In this document: in pieces, positions 46,062-60,150 of the stretch
Numbering within the stretch: position 1 is the first letter of the stretch
How the letters are laid out: every line of letters starts with the position of its first letter
NCBI RefSeq assembly: GCF_018143015.1
Contig: NC_054746.1
Coordinates: 33,388,830 to 33,452,829, forward strand
Length of the DNA: 64,000 bases
Direction: 5' to 3'
From: Lytechinus variegatus
Lineage: Eukaryota > Echinodermata > Echinoidea > Temnopleuroida > Toxopneustidae
Notes under the pieces: model-generated
The model's database searches: none
What the model saw: only the letters and a program-made list of their open reading frames with translations
What the model was told of the DNA's origin: nothing
Translations under genes and position numbers: made by a program

Positions 46062-48441
46062 TCATACTTCGAGTATAAAGAAAAATGTAAATTATAAAAA
46101 GAAAAAATATGAATAAGCGATAAATAAGATTATCAAGTTTTTTCTTTAAACATTAATGGATCAGGCATCTGTAATGATGTGGTAACGTAAGTTTCATGCT
46201 TAGGTAACGTAAGTTTCAACCAATCTTGTGTTCATTTAAAAGCTTTTTCAGAGATTATGCATGGATAGAACAGATTTTATTGTTCTAGTATAATTGTTAG
46301 TGGGCTTCTCTATGGAAGAGTTGTATTAAATAGTATATATCTCCTATGATCAAATACTAATTGGGGAATTCCTTACATGACCATTTGTAAACAAAAAATA
46401 TCACTAGAAATTAGTGTTGGAATATCAATTGTTATCTCATAGTGAAGAAGAAACTATTTTGAATGATGAAATACAACAAATGGTATGAAATACACTTTCA
46501 AACGATTATCCTGCTCATCATGGACCAAACTAATAAACTCATAAACCCTATAGTGACATAAGTTTCAGTAAGTGATATGGTTCATAAACCTAATTGTTTT
46601 TTTTTTGCATTCTTCTCTTAATTTTTATAGAGTTGCAATGGGTAGAAGCAGAGCTGAGATACAGGCCGCTTATAGGGCACGTAAGCGCCAACAGATTGTA
46701 TTCTGTACCAATCTGTCATTAATTTAACAAAAGAAAGAAGCGAGTCAAGGAATTCACAAACGCAAGAGTAAAAAGGCTCAGGAACGATTCGCCGAAAAGC
46801 GGTGTTATAGATTCAATTGCATTAAACTGAAGTTATCATTCCCTATCATTGTTATTAATACATTGCATAACTTGTAATGTAGCAATTAGATTTTCACTTA
46901 ATTTATATTTATAACAAAGTCAAAACATTAATCCACGAGGCAAATTCATGTGGCATGATTAACAACTGATATTTTTTCTCACATATTTTCCATCAATTTC
47001 GTAATATGGGTTAACTTGAAAAACATGTTTAAATGTTTTAGGCCTGCTTGCATGTAAATTTATTTAATTCATTTTTTTTTTGCATGTAGATTTTGTGAAA
47101 CTTAGAAATGTGATGTTATTTCTTAGGCTATTGACATCCAACTGAGGTGTTATTGATTAAAAAGTGACAAAATTTGTTATTATTTACCTTTCCTTTAGTT
47201 TTTCTTCAGCAAGTTCATGATAGATATTATATTGTGCATAGGCGTTAATGTTCATGTTGAGAGCACATTATAACCGAGTATCTCATTTATTGACATTTCT
47301 TGTTGTTCCATGCAAAGGTTTGGAATTTTTGACTACAATATTGCAATCGCTGTTCTCTAGAGTGTTCCTGTTTTAAGTTTATTGTTATTTTATTCAATCG
47401 TTTAAACAGCCTATTAAAGTGACTGGTAATAATGGATTCAGAACATTAAAGATAACAATTTACAAGAGATTTATAGTATACTTTCATGCTGATAAAATCA
47501 ACGTGAAATCTACGTTACCAATTTCTCAATTGAAATCAAACGCAACGCATGCATACTTATCCCTTAAATGAAGAAATATAGCATTTTCCCAACTCTCGTG
47601 ATTTTATTGGCATAATGTATCATGATGTATAGTGCCTCAAATTGTCTTCTCACAGGTTATTGATTATTGTTCTTGTAAAGTATATACACTGACAAGTCAG
47701 AAAGTTTTACACTTTTATAGATATTCGAAGTGTAGCGTTTGATAATTTTTATCTCCAATTCATTGGAACATGGGTGTTGTATACGTTCACTTACAATTTA
47801 TGACAAATTAATGTATGAATATAAACCAAAACAAAATCACATATAATAATATTACCTATGTAACTTACGTTACTTATAATATGTAACTTACGTTACATGG
47901 AAACCATTGAATATAATTCTAAGTACACAGTATCACTTGCGTCCTTGATGTTACTCAATAATTGTCTGGCACGTTGGTACTCCTAAATGATGAAAATAGT
48001 TTCTGTCGTAGATTCAGATGTCAAATAGAAAGAAAACTCATAAACCTGAAATTAAGTAGGTTTAACAAAATATGACACGCTTATGTTTCGTATCTCACGT
48101 AGGTCATTGGTCATGGAATAATCTGGCAGAAATTTTTACAAATATTACAGCCGATGGTTACTGCACTTTTGGTTTATTACGTTCTCAATTCTTGACTGTA
48201 GTGACCGATTTAAAAGCATTTGGGATTTAATGATAGTGGTAACGTATGTTACAGAGAGAAATTTACATCCCGTGAAAAAATTATCCCACTATGATAACGA
48301 AGTAACATTATGTGCTCATATTTTTCAACTATGAACTTGAATATATGTCACTTTGAATGTTAATAAAAATAATCCAATTTCGTTCACTTTATTTTTTCAT
48401 TTTTGTGATTCTCCAATTGTGCCGAAATAGTGGTTTTGGCC
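46062..48441 (+). mobile_element. Right part of the 3.75 kb TIR transposon, copy 2
   Basis: Same element as 6337-10084, truncated on the left by the assembly gap. It keeps the GGTAACGTAAGTTTCA words, the paired GTAACTTACGTTAC palindromes and the right terminus at 48441 followed by TCAC. Confidence 0.8.
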
Positions 48442-48576
48442 TCACGTTCCGCGAACTCAAATGTAAATAATTGTTTTCCATTCATTGATTTGCAAGCACC
48501 AATCTCATACCGTCCACACGTTATCTCGTGTATTGTCTTGCATTCAGCGGCCTTTTACATCATCTCCATCACCACC

Positions 48577-51500
48577 ATGCCCGATCTAGGAGACATCAAG
48601 CCTAAAGGACCAAGCAAATGCAAGCTGTGCTTTCTAAGATGCTGCTTCTGCTGTGTTCCTAGACCATCGGTTCCAGGAAAGGTCAGTATCAATAATATTT
48701 TATACTCGGCCAATATACAAGTATATCTACTATACTAGCCTACTCATGATGGTTACTACCGCTGAGGTGAAAACAACTGTTGTTCATTGAGTCCGACCAG
48801 GAGATCTAGCACTGACCCTGGTTACCAAGTGTGACCTGACATCCCTGATATCTTAGGAGGTATATAATAATATTATACAGGAAAAGGTACAGGGGATGTA
48901 GTGAATGTGAATGAAAGAATTTGCAATCATGTAGGCCTACGCATTTTGTTTGTATGGTAACGCTGGTAGGATGTCATTGGTTTTTAAAATGAGATATGTG
49001 AACAGGAAATCAACGACATAACGAAACTCTTTGTCCTCGACCAAGGGTCAACTGTAATTCAATTATCTATTCATCGTATCATTGAATTATAGTAATTCAA
49101 TGAATGTTATTTATTAGTTATGATATGGTGCGTTTCCCGTGTTTGCTTTTCGTTGTGACACTACAAAATTTCCTTTCATTACAATGAGCCTCCTGAATGC
49201 AGACCCATATAATGCTGCCATTTCGTAATTTTAAAGTATACCGAATTATGAAATATCATTTATAGTCAGTGTTTATTATGGAAAATGGTGTGTGTTATTA
49301 TGTTGGAGATATTAGAGGGTGTATGTGAAAGAGAGGGGAGGAGTAGAATTTGGAGGTAACAAAATCTGTGGGCCCTGCAATGATGGGGCCCTTAGCTTTT
49401 TTACGGCCTGATGGAGTAATGTTATCAATCTTACATCATTTTCATACAGCATTCGAATAATTACATAAGAATTCTGAAACAGATACACCCTCGATAAGCT
49501 ATGTTTTTGGCGTTCGTCAAAGGTACCCCGTGAGTGTATTTATGATTATATATTTTTTAAAGATCCGATGTTTATTAGCAATTATAGACCATTTCCTATT
49601 TCCTTTACTACTATAATGCCCTTGATGATTGTGTTTGACAAAATCATATATTAATAATGAGGAACTTTACAAATCAGACCATACACTGCATACCGGGAAT
49701 GTATATCTATAGAGCCTATACCATGTAGTGTCCCAGTGGATTTATTAGGGAAAAACACGACAAACTCAAGCAAAACAAACTGGTATTGGTGTATCACGAT
49801 TACAAACGTATTATCCTTGAATAAACCAGGGACAAAAGAAGACAAAGGAAATCCGAGAAAAAGAGAGTATTATAGTTATTAATATAATTGTGTAGCGACA
49901 TCATGACATAATGTCAAATGAAAATTGCCAACTATATACTGACATACCTTTCCTCCCCATAGACATATAGCATAGGCCTCCATGTAAATTTTGTTCCCTA
50001 TAACTAATTGGATTGATTAAAGATTCATTTGACTGATAATATGGTAAAACAATACCAATATACCCGCATGCCCGGTATAAATGATCTGACATTGCGTTCG
50101 TTAGAATCATAAACATTAAGTTTTCCTTTTTAACACGCGTGGGCCATTATAGCACAGGACAGCAGCTTTCACAGCTGCTCCAGTGTATGTTGAGTCATTT
50201 CTACGATGCGGGGTCAAAAACACGCACAATTTGGAATAAATATTCCTCTTTGGATATTCGAGTTTATTCTTTGTTTTCCGCATAGTTAACTCCGAAATCA
50301 ACGTGATTATAAAAGCTCTGGGTTTTTTTTTTACGTTGTTAACTCGACCATGATCTTCAAGCGTGGGTTTCAGATTGAAAGTATTATTGATATTTCTTCC
50401 ATTGTAAATATATATGTGGTAGAAATAGAAACAGTAACAATGTGCATGCTCCAGAAGATAGCAAAATAATTTTTTATGAGGTATGTAAGTTATGCGTTGC
50501 TATTGTAATGGTATTATGTTTATTTCAAATAACTGAAATGTGTAATTGCTCCCAGATAAGGCTTCACCATGAATTTTAATACTTTGAAACAAATACGATT
50601 GAAAAAAAAGGTGTCCCGGCTTGGTGTTGTTTATAGCAGATTCACTCTCAAAACAATTGTCCAAACAATCTATTCAAAATAAATTGGATAAATTACCTAT
50701 CAGAGGAGCACTTGATAGAATAACCGATAACTATTGAAAAGAAATTATTCTTGTCAAAATGAATTTGTTTACATGTCAAATATTGTCAACACTGTTAAAG
50801 TGATCACAAATATACTACAACGCATTCTATAGTAGGAGCAGAAACAGTAGTTTAATAGATGTTGTTGTTGATGATGATGATGGTGATGACGGATGCTAAT
50901 CGCGATGATGATGATGATAATAATACTGAAGATAATAATGAAAGTAATTATAACAATTATTATAATAATGACGATGATGATTGTAATGATGTATTATAAA
51001 ATTATGCAGGCATACTTGCTATCAAGCAAGTTTATATCGTAATCTATTGTCTACACTCGAGAGGGGTTATCTTTTTTTATCATCAATATCCCACAACGTT
51101 ATTAAAGAATAATAGCAAACAATATTATAGGGATATCGTCTTAAAATATTGTGGTTTAAAATAAAAAGATACGGCCTATTAAATTGGAGAATTGTTTGTT
51201 CAAGGAGGCGATTGTTATGCAAATGTCGTTAGCTAGGGGCAGGCGCAGGGGCATCCCCCTTCAAAAAAAAAAGGAAGAAAGAAAGGGTGAGTATGGAAAT
51301 GAGAGAATAAGAAGAGAAGAGGGAAAGGAATAAGGAAGAAGAAAAGAGAGAAAAAGAGAATGAAAAGAAAGGAAGGGAGATTGGATAGAGATGGAAAACA
51401 GAGAGGAATAAAAGAAGGAAGGGGGAAAGAGACTAAAAGAGAAGTAAAGAGAAATGAAGGGCAGAGGGGAAAGAAAATGAAGATGAAGAGGAAATGAGAA

Positions 51501-54500
51501 GAAAAGGTGAAAGGGAAGGAGAAAATAGGAGAGAGAGAGAGGAAAGAAAGAAAGAAAGAAAGAAAAAGAGAGAGAGAATAATAGGAAAGGGAGAGAGGAA
51601 AGAAAAGATGGGAAAATTAAAAGAAATAGAAGAAAGGGTAGAATTAAGAAAGGGGAAGAAGAGATTAGCGAGGGAAAGAGCCAAAGAGGAAGGAGAAAGA
51701 AAAAAAGGAAGAGTGGAAATGAAAGAATGAAAATAGAGAAAAAGAAAATGAATAGGGGATGGGAAAGAAGACTCAGAGACATGAGAGGATAGAGGTTAGA
51801 AAGGGTTCAAAGGTAAATAAAAGGAGAAAGGGAGAGGATAGTAAAAATGGTTTAGCGCAAAAGAAAGATTCATCAGTCGTTCTTAACCCCTGATGTTAAT
51901 ATTGACTTACGAAAAGCTTTTAATATGAAACATCCCCTGGTAATAAATTAGGCATCCTTCATTATCATGTTTATCATGCTTTAAGTTTAAGTTAATTTAA
52001 ATGTGCTAATATAAATCATTATGTATTATTGTTATTATTATTATGACATTTTTCTTTTTTTTTTCAGAAAAAGAAATGCGGTTGCTGCTGATAGAAGTGA
52101 GATGTACCAATGTAAATAAAGGGAGAGAGGCGTATATAATATCACAGCGTAAGTTTACAGCTGAGTCGGACATCAGAAAGCTTGTTCCTGTCCCGGTTTT
52201 TTTTTTCAAAAGGAACAGAATGCCAGAGTGCATGCCCGGGTGGGAGTGCATGACACTTGATTTGATTCAGCTTTAAAATCTAGACAGTGTTTCTAAACTT
52301 TTGTGTAGGGCCTATTTTGACTATTTAATAAGATTTACATATTGTCTTTTTTCAAAACGCGCTATTTATTTGAATGGAGCATTAGTCTAATGAAAATACA
52401 CGCCAAGTAAACTGCCCAATTGTTAATTAAAGCTGTCATACATCAAACTACCGAGTCACGGTATATTAGCAGTAGTAGTAGTATTAGTAGTAATAGAAGA
52501 AGTGGCAGCAGTAGTAGTAGTATTAATCAGGGGCGGATCCAGCTTTCGCCAATAGGGGGGCGAAAAATATTTTCATCAATTTTTTTTCTTGATTGGCCGC
52601 TATAATCTGATTTTTTGTGGTTTTTAAGGGGGTAGTCCTAACTAGAGACTGAAATTTGAAGTATTTTAGTTTTTTATTGTTATAAACAAGATAAGGTATC
52701 TCATGTGGTCGTAATATATAACGCGAGCGCGAAGCGCGAGCTAAAAATTCTTTGATATTTTATGTCCTTAGAACTGAAGATTTTGAGCAGTTTTTGTAAT
52801 CATGAAGAAAGATATGTAAAATGTACAATGCGAGCGCGAAGCGCTAGCCGAAATTTTATGATAGTAACGTGAAAATTCAATTAGGACTGTTTTTAGTGAT
52901 TAATGAAGAGGATACAAGTATCACCAATTAAATAATGAGAGTACAAAGCGCGCGCTCAAAATTTTTGATATTCCGACCTGAAAACTAAATAGGCTAAGCA
53001 CGTTTTTATTTAAATAAAGAACAAGCTGTGTGTCTCAAACCATTAAATGCGAGCGCGAAGCACGAGCTTATTTTTTTTATACACTGACATGATAAAGGAG
53101 CATTTTGACAAATTTGGGAAAGAATTTCCAAAGGGAATAGGTATATATCTCACAAGTCAAACAATGCGAGCGCGCAGCGCGAGCTGAAAATCTTGATATA
53201 ACAATTTGTGTAAATCAAACTGTCAAACAAAATAATGAAAGCTTGATGTGCGAGCTAAATTATTGTGTGCAAATTGATTTCAGAACTGGATATATTAAGT
53301 GTCATTTAATCCTCTTGCATGGAATTCATTACACAGGCAATGCGAGCGCGAAGCGCGAGCGAAAATTCTTATATAAAGTCTATTTTCCAATTCTTTCCCC
53401 TCACCTTTCTCTAATTGTTTCCTTTAAGGGTCGGACCGGCCGTTACGAGGCTGTAAATTACACATCATGGGTATAATACCTCTTTCTTACTTTTCTTTCT
53501 GTTTTTCGTAGTTTCTATCAAGATAAAGTACACTTTTTTCTGCAGGTTGTCAAAGAAATAGGGGGGACCGGCTCGGCCCCCCCTGGATCCGCGCCTGTTA
53601 ATAGTAGAAGTGGCAATAGTAGTGGTCACTATAGTCAACGTAGTAGTATATAGTATAGCAGAAGTAGTAGCAGGAGTAGTAGTTGTAGTAGTAGTAGTAG
53701 TAGCAGTATGGCGATGAGTCACTGAGTGGACGGCATACGCGAGAAGAAAAAAAAAATGTTTTCGCGGGTAAACGCGGAACGCGAATAGAGTGTCAAAATA
53801 GTGCTCGAAATGAGAGAAAAAAAGATCCCCAAATCACGATGGCCTGAAACGCGAATAGAGTAGGCCAAAGTATTTTGCAAATCTATGGATACAGACAAAA
53901 AACCAATGTCCGTTTAGATTGTGTAAATCTGGGACATTTCGAGAGATATTAAAATCCACGTTTAGAGTGTCTTTGAAACCTGGTTTAGGGTAGGTTTTTT
54001 TTCAGGACTCATTCTGGCGGAATAGCAGCTAGTGACCCCCCTTCCTAGTTAGAAGTATTGGTAGTAGTCATGGTAGAAGTAGTATAGAAGTATTTGGAGG
54101 AGGAGGAGGAGGAAGGATAGTAGTAGGTAACAACAATTGCAACAGTGATAGTTCGATATATTTTTTACTAAAAATATATTTTGTACTTAAAACAAAATGA
54201 ATTAATGTATGGTTGTGTAATAAACTTGAAATAACGATGTAAAGTACATAATTATGACGTTTCTATAGGCCTAAACAGGGCACCCTTATCCCTTTGATCG
54301 AGATGAACCTAATCTTAAAGAATATAATGTTAAACTTATCTGTTTTTCTACTCCTTCCTCTTTCAATTACAGGGGATTACACATGAGCTAATCTCTCACA
54401 CCGGAACCATCATCGCAACATATGCATGGCTTGGCAAACTCGTGATTCACGCCATGTCATCAGCATTCATCCACCCTCGGACCTGGGGCGATGTGCCTAG

Positions 54501-54531
54501 ATATTGTAAACAGCAAATTGCGATGTTATAA
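48577..54531 (+). CDS. Small cysteine-rich protein, two-exon form (87 aa), copy 2
   Basis: Duplicate of the gene at 10220-16174. Exons 48577-48681 and 54373-54531 are identical in coding sequence to copy 1, with the same donor, acceptor and phase. The only nearby change I saw is Tg to Tc in the acceptor tract (CTTCCTCTTTCAATTACAG). The stretch before the ATG differs at three or more bases. AATAAA is at 54736-54741. Because the whole surrounding 17.9 kb is repeated, this is probably the other allele and not a paralogue. Confidence 0.55.
51262..51848 (+). repeat. Polypurine tract, copy 2
   Basis: Second copy of 12898-13490, with a 4-bp contraction near 51486. That shifts every frame and confirms the tract is not coding. 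Confidence 0.9.
52068..52091 (+). CDS. Alternative terminal exon, copy 2 (KKKCGCC-stop)
   Basis: Same sequence, acceptor and phase as 13709-13732, with AATAAA at 52115-52120. See that entry for the reasoning. Confidence 0.45.
   Translation, partial: KKKCGCC
52528..53597 (+). mobile_element. hAT-like MITE with internal GCGAGC array, copy 2
   Basis: Same insertion as 14169-15240 with the same TTAAT flanks (52523-52527, 53598-53602), so it predates the split of the two copies. The poly-C run near the right end differs by one base. Confidence 0.7.
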
Positions 54532-54741
54532 TGTAATAGAAAGTTCATGTATTGGCCCTATATTGTATTGTTGATGCCTTATGAAATGAATTAAATTTAT
54601 TTTGGGCTTGGTCGATTGTGTGAAATTCTCTGGATGCACTTCTAAATCAAATAGTGTCTTGTTATCAAAGAATCATGAAGACATACATTAATTCTGTTCG
54701 TTCAAATTATTCCCTTTTTTCTGAACTATCAAGGTAATAAA

Positions 54742-56688
54742 GTCTGCAATTCCTAAATAGTAGTCAAGAAAGGCGTCAGTGTACGAAGGGGGGGGGGGGG
54801 ATAACGATAAACCAATCGCGATTGGATTATTTCATTGTTAAGTTCTCAATTAAGTCGATTCTTTTACCCCCTTTTATTCTCTACCAGGCTTGTAAAATCA
54901 AAGGGGGGCCCCTATCCCCCATATAGCCTTTCCGCACAATCTCGGAAACAGTGAGTGTAAGTGTTATACCCATGCAGGGAGGTAACAGTTTGCCAAAATT
55001 AATAAATTAATAATTGTCTGTGAGGTTGTGAATCCCATCCAAGTTTTAGACAACCTATTATTCATAAGTTTGTTATAGTTAATTTGTTTGGCAGCAACCG
55101 TTGTGAATAGCATGATCTGTAAAGATCACAAAGAGAGACGCTAAGAGGGGCACCGGTTCACTCTGGTCGTTCACTTAATACATCCGCTCGATTAATAGAA
55201 AACATTGACGTTGTGTTATGTAAAAACGATATAATGTTCATAACAATCAACTCACAATTGGAATTGTATATCATCGCAGATTTTGTTTTGCTGATGGCAA
55301 TCACAGATGAACCTCCGCATGCTCGCCTGAGGAATTAGGCCTGCAATATAGTACTCGCACATAATATTCGGGCATAATCATATTTGATTTGTTGTTGATT
55401 TTCTCACATTGATAGAATACGCTGCATTAATGAAGAGTAAAGAGCGGTATAAATTCATTTTTGCTTAGGGACTCTGAGTAGATGCATATACAAAATCACG
55501 TACACTTTACTCCCTTTAGTGTGAAAAAACTGAGCCCCCACCCACATCTCTTAAAATAGGATTTCACAAGTCGTGCACCATTCGGTGTCTATAGATCGTT
55601 TTCCTCAATTAGCAGGCTCATTCCAATCAACAATCTGACCTTGTTAGCTATAGACAACGTGACTGTATAAGTTCCGGAAACTAGGAGGCCCTTTGAACTT
55701 TTGGATGCGAGAATACTTCTGCTTCCAATTTTAAATACGCATTGTACACATCGAGGCACAATTTCATGCGTTTCTTATTGATCAACGAAATACTTGCAAA
55801 AAAAAGGTCAAATTTTAGCTATAGAAAACGGGTATTTTATTTGTATGTTTAACTGTGAGATTATTCTAAAGTGACTTATTTTTAAGTGATTGTTATACTT
55901 AATCAATTGCCTTGTACTTTGTATGTTATCTCTGAAAACTTATTTTTATAATTTCGTTTACCCTACAGAAAAACATATCTTAGTAAGGTAATCCCTTGTT
56001 TACCATCAATATTCATACCCACCTGCGAGATATTTTTTATTTACCCATCTTTTTGACATTATGGCATTCATTAACGTTATTCGTTTTGTCATTATTCTGT
56101 TTTTACTACTACTTGTACTTTATATTGTAGTTTCATGAACGTCATTGATATCATTCGACTCTCAGTGAAATATTATTTTACTTTAGCCTCACTATTCAAA
56201 TAAAGTGCTCAATTGAGGGCTGGATTCAGACTGTAGCAAGAATCGTGTGAAATGTAGAAATTTGTTTTTTCTTGTCTGTGAAGGCCTCCCGAGTGCTCCT
56301 TTGGGTCATTCTTTTGGAATGATGATACATGTGCAGTACATAGACACCCCCTCCCCCCCGTAAGGCAATTATTTTTGTACGCTCTGACAAAAAGAGACTT
56401 AATTCTCCAAATGCAGGTCTAGCGCCATCTACGTTTCAGTAGAACCTGCTTCTTTGGGAGAGCAGAAATGGAGAGGTCAAATGGAGGAATTAAGAAATAA
56501 AATGGAGGAAAACGGTTAAAAAAGGGGTAAAAGCCCCAAAAGTTGGTTCATGGGTAAAATTTGTGTTGAATATATAGGGATATGCTTCTTACCCCATCCT
56601 ACAAGGACTTGCACATTTCGGGGGCTGAGTATGACCCCCCAGCTCCTTTGCCCTATTGCCCCCTATTGTGACTTGCATATTTCTTTAA
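54742..56688. other. Copy 2 of the gene-free stretch 16385-18322
   Basis: Nearly identical to copy 1 and without exons. The C run at about 56347 is interrupted (CCCCCTCCCCCC) unlike in copy 1. Confidence 0.5.
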
Positions 56689-57119
56689 AGGTCAAGTCCA
56701 CCCCAAGAAAAATTATGATTTGAATGAATAGAGAAAAATCAAACTAGCATATCGCTGAAAATTTCATTAAAATCCGATGTAAAAAAAAGAAACATGACAG
56801 TTTAGCCATTTAAAAGAAAATAAGTGATTAGCAGATCAGTGACATGCAATGAGTCAGTCAATGTCCTTCATTCATTTTTTGTGTTTGAATTATAAAAAAT
56901 TAAAAATTTTCACATATTTGTCAAGGACCAATTGAACCATTATAGTATTAAACAATACTATTTCCACATGATGAGGGGGGAATTGATTGTTTCACTTGAC
57001 AATGAGAAAATTTCATAAACAAGTACGAAAGAGAGTAGATGACGTCATCGGTCTCATTTGCATACCGACAGATGTGCATATACCACTTTGCGAAATCAAG
57101 CAAAACTTAAAATGTCATT
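56689..57119 (+). mobile_element. TTAAAGGTCAAGTCCACCCC foldback repeat, copy 2
   Basis: Same insertion as 18323-18755 within the duplicated segment. Confidence 0.65.
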
Positions 57120-59278
57120 CAAAAAATTGACAAGTAGAGAAATAGGGGGTTTTATCCAAAAATTAATATTTTGTCCCCGAAAAAAATTTGACAAGCAAAA
57201 ATAGTCTTCTTTCAAAAGGGGAAACACACTTCTGTTTTAATGGCATTTTTACATTACAAATTTTAATTTTGCTTATCAAGGGGGGGGCATGGGCCGGCTG
57301 TGCCCCCCCCCCATGATCTGTTATTGAAGTATTTTAGTCTAGTTTACCTAGCGAAGCAAATACCCTTTATTTTCATTATTTTAGTGTTTTTGACACCCTT
57401 ATTACGTTACGTACGTAGCGTACCCTTTCTCAAAAAAGAGATCCTTTTTATGCGTTTTTTTTTTTGGGGGGGGGTCACGCATGGTATCCACTTATCAATG
57501 GAAGTGGCCCCCGGTGATTTTTCTTTGTAAATGCATGTGCATAAATTGATCGAAAGTCACTTCTCTAAATAAATTTAGAGGAAATATTGAATTCTAAATA
57601 AAGAGGAAAAATTATTACTGTGTATACATATGCCATTTACTTTACGAGCCGATGTACAGTATTTAACACCCAACATGATCGTGGGAATAAATAGAATTAA
57701 AACAATGAGAGGTCAACGGAGAAAGATGAATAAGGGTTGATAGACATCATGGGGTCCCCAGAGGAACATTCTACTAAGCACAAGTTCCGATCAACAAACC
57801 TTCAAGTCTGATTGGCATAGAGTGGGCCATGTATGTGATTAACAGGTATTCATGGAAAGTTCCCCTTGAAGGAATATTGTTCATTAATCTTGAACTGAAA
57901 ATCCTACTTTGGGACATGCATCTCCTTTCTTTAGATAAAAACATACTCTCCACATTACCAACACAGGACAGCGCATATCAAAGGACACAGTTATCACAAA
58001 GTCCCTTAGATCATGGACCTATAATAGGTCCATGCTTAGATATTTGATGTCCTGTGCAGCTCATAAAACAGCAGCAATGATTTCCAGCTAGGTTGTATAG
58101 CACATAGACAATATTTGATATCCATATTATACCCCCCCCCCCAAAAAAAGGCAGTGGCAGATGTATAAAGAAAGAAATGCAATCAATTTTGATAATTTGG
58201 TTGTACATGGTTTCGGGGCCAAGGTGTGGTTCAAATTCCAACAAGCTGGAAATCGTTGCTATCCCACTCCTCTATCAGACAATTCTAACTAATCATACCT
58301 CTCCATAGCACCAGACAAACGGCATAATCAATTGCATGCAACAGCACAGTTTAAACAAAAGCATACAGGGACTTATTTGTCACATACAGATGACTTTACC
58401 AATGTATGAGTAGCCTAACAAGCCCTTTTGTGTAGTTAAATGGCTTTTTTTAAATATCAGTAATCCAATAGAATTCTTTAAATTTTAAGATAGGATTAAT
58501 CTATAAATTGACTACCATATGTCAGCATACATCTGCGAGTCTATGGTCCAAGATCATGTAGACTTGATAAAATTCTTTAACAAGTTTACTATCAGCCAAT
58601 CAAATTGAACATTAACTGCAAAGTTTGATACTGAAACAAGTTTTATGAAATGGGTCCTAGGTGTGACGGCCCATTTAAATCAAACATAACACTCCACATT
58701 ACTGGAAAATGCAAAGTACGAATAAAATAACTCAACTGAAGTTAGAGAAAGTTGTACTAATTCAGTCAACAGTGCATGAACTGGTCCCATTTCTAACTGC
58801 AATTTTTCAAATATCAACATCTATGCCAAACATTGCGCAAGTTCAATGTCTACACACTTTAGTATAAACCCCTTGGTCTGATTTGTAAATTGTCAGAAAA
58901 ATATTTCCATTAAATTTTCACCAAGCATCTATTTGCATGAAACTTTACTTTAGCTAGTCTCTTGGGACCACAAAAAAAGGGGGAGGGGATGTGTTTTGGA
59001 TAATCCAGTCTAATAAATAAACTACATTTGTAGTGTTTATCTTTGTTAACCCTAATCATCAGATCTGGTTACTGACTAAGGGGGTGTTGAAAGAAAATAT
59101 TTGCAATCAATCGCAAATATTCTGTTCCAATTTTACAATTGATAGATCAATTTTAACTGCAGCAAATTGGATTACTCTGCTCGTTTCAAGAAGCAGATTA
59201 AATATCAATCGCAATTAATTAAAACAAGTGGAATGCCTCTGGCCGTCTCACCTGCATCACGCAGTTCAATATAGCAGC

Positions 59279-60150
59279 AGTGCTGACTTTGAAAACTAAC
59301 TCGCACAAGATGTTCAGTGATACATGGTTACTCTTATGTCCACTTTTTATGAACTAGACCAATAAACTTACAGAGATATGATGGTTATTCAACAAAAAAA
59401 CACAACATGGCCAGTTCATTGACCTTACATGACCTTTGACCTTGATCATGTGACTTGAAACTCGCACAGGATGTTCAGTGATACTTGATTACTCTTATGT
59501 CCAAGATTCATGAATCAGATCTATAAACTTTCAAAGTTATGATGGTAATTCAACAGATACACCCAAAGTTCATTGACCTTGGTCATGTGACCTGAAATGC
59601 GCACAGGATGTTCAGTGATACTTGATTACTCTAATGTCCAAGTTTAACGAACTAGAATAAACTTTCAAAGTTATGATGGTAATTCAACAGATACCCCCAA
59701 TTCGGCCAAAGTTCATTGACCCTAAATGACCTTTGACCTTAATCATGAGAGCTGAAACTCGCATAAAACGTTCAGTGATGCTTGATTACTATTATGTCCA
59801 TGTTTCATGAATCAGATCCATAAAGTTATGATGGGAATTCAACAGATGATGACATTTCAAAAACTTAACCTCAGGTTAAGATTTCAAAGTTGATTCCTCC
59901 AACATGGTCTAAGTTCATTGACCCTAAATGACCTTTGACCTTGGTCATGTGACATGAAACTCTAATAGAATGTTAAGTAATACTTGATTAACCTTATGGC
60001 CAAGTTTCATGAACTAGGTCCATATACTTTCTAAGTTATGATGTCATTTCAAAAACTTAACCTCAGGTTAAGATTTGATGTTGACGCCGCCGCCACCGTC
60101 GGAAAAGAGGCGCCTATAGTCTCACTCTGCTATGCAGGTGAGACAAAAAT
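59279..60150 (+). repeat. Dispersed repeat with tandem DR1-containing units, copy 2
   Basis: Counterpart of 20925-21805. Three of four DR1 sites are intact (59430, 59727, 59929). The second has lost 7 bp, leaving a single TGACCTT half-site (59574-59580). Confidence 0.75.

Noticed and set aside
45490-46116. Frames across the N gap
   Set aside because: They consist of unknown residues.
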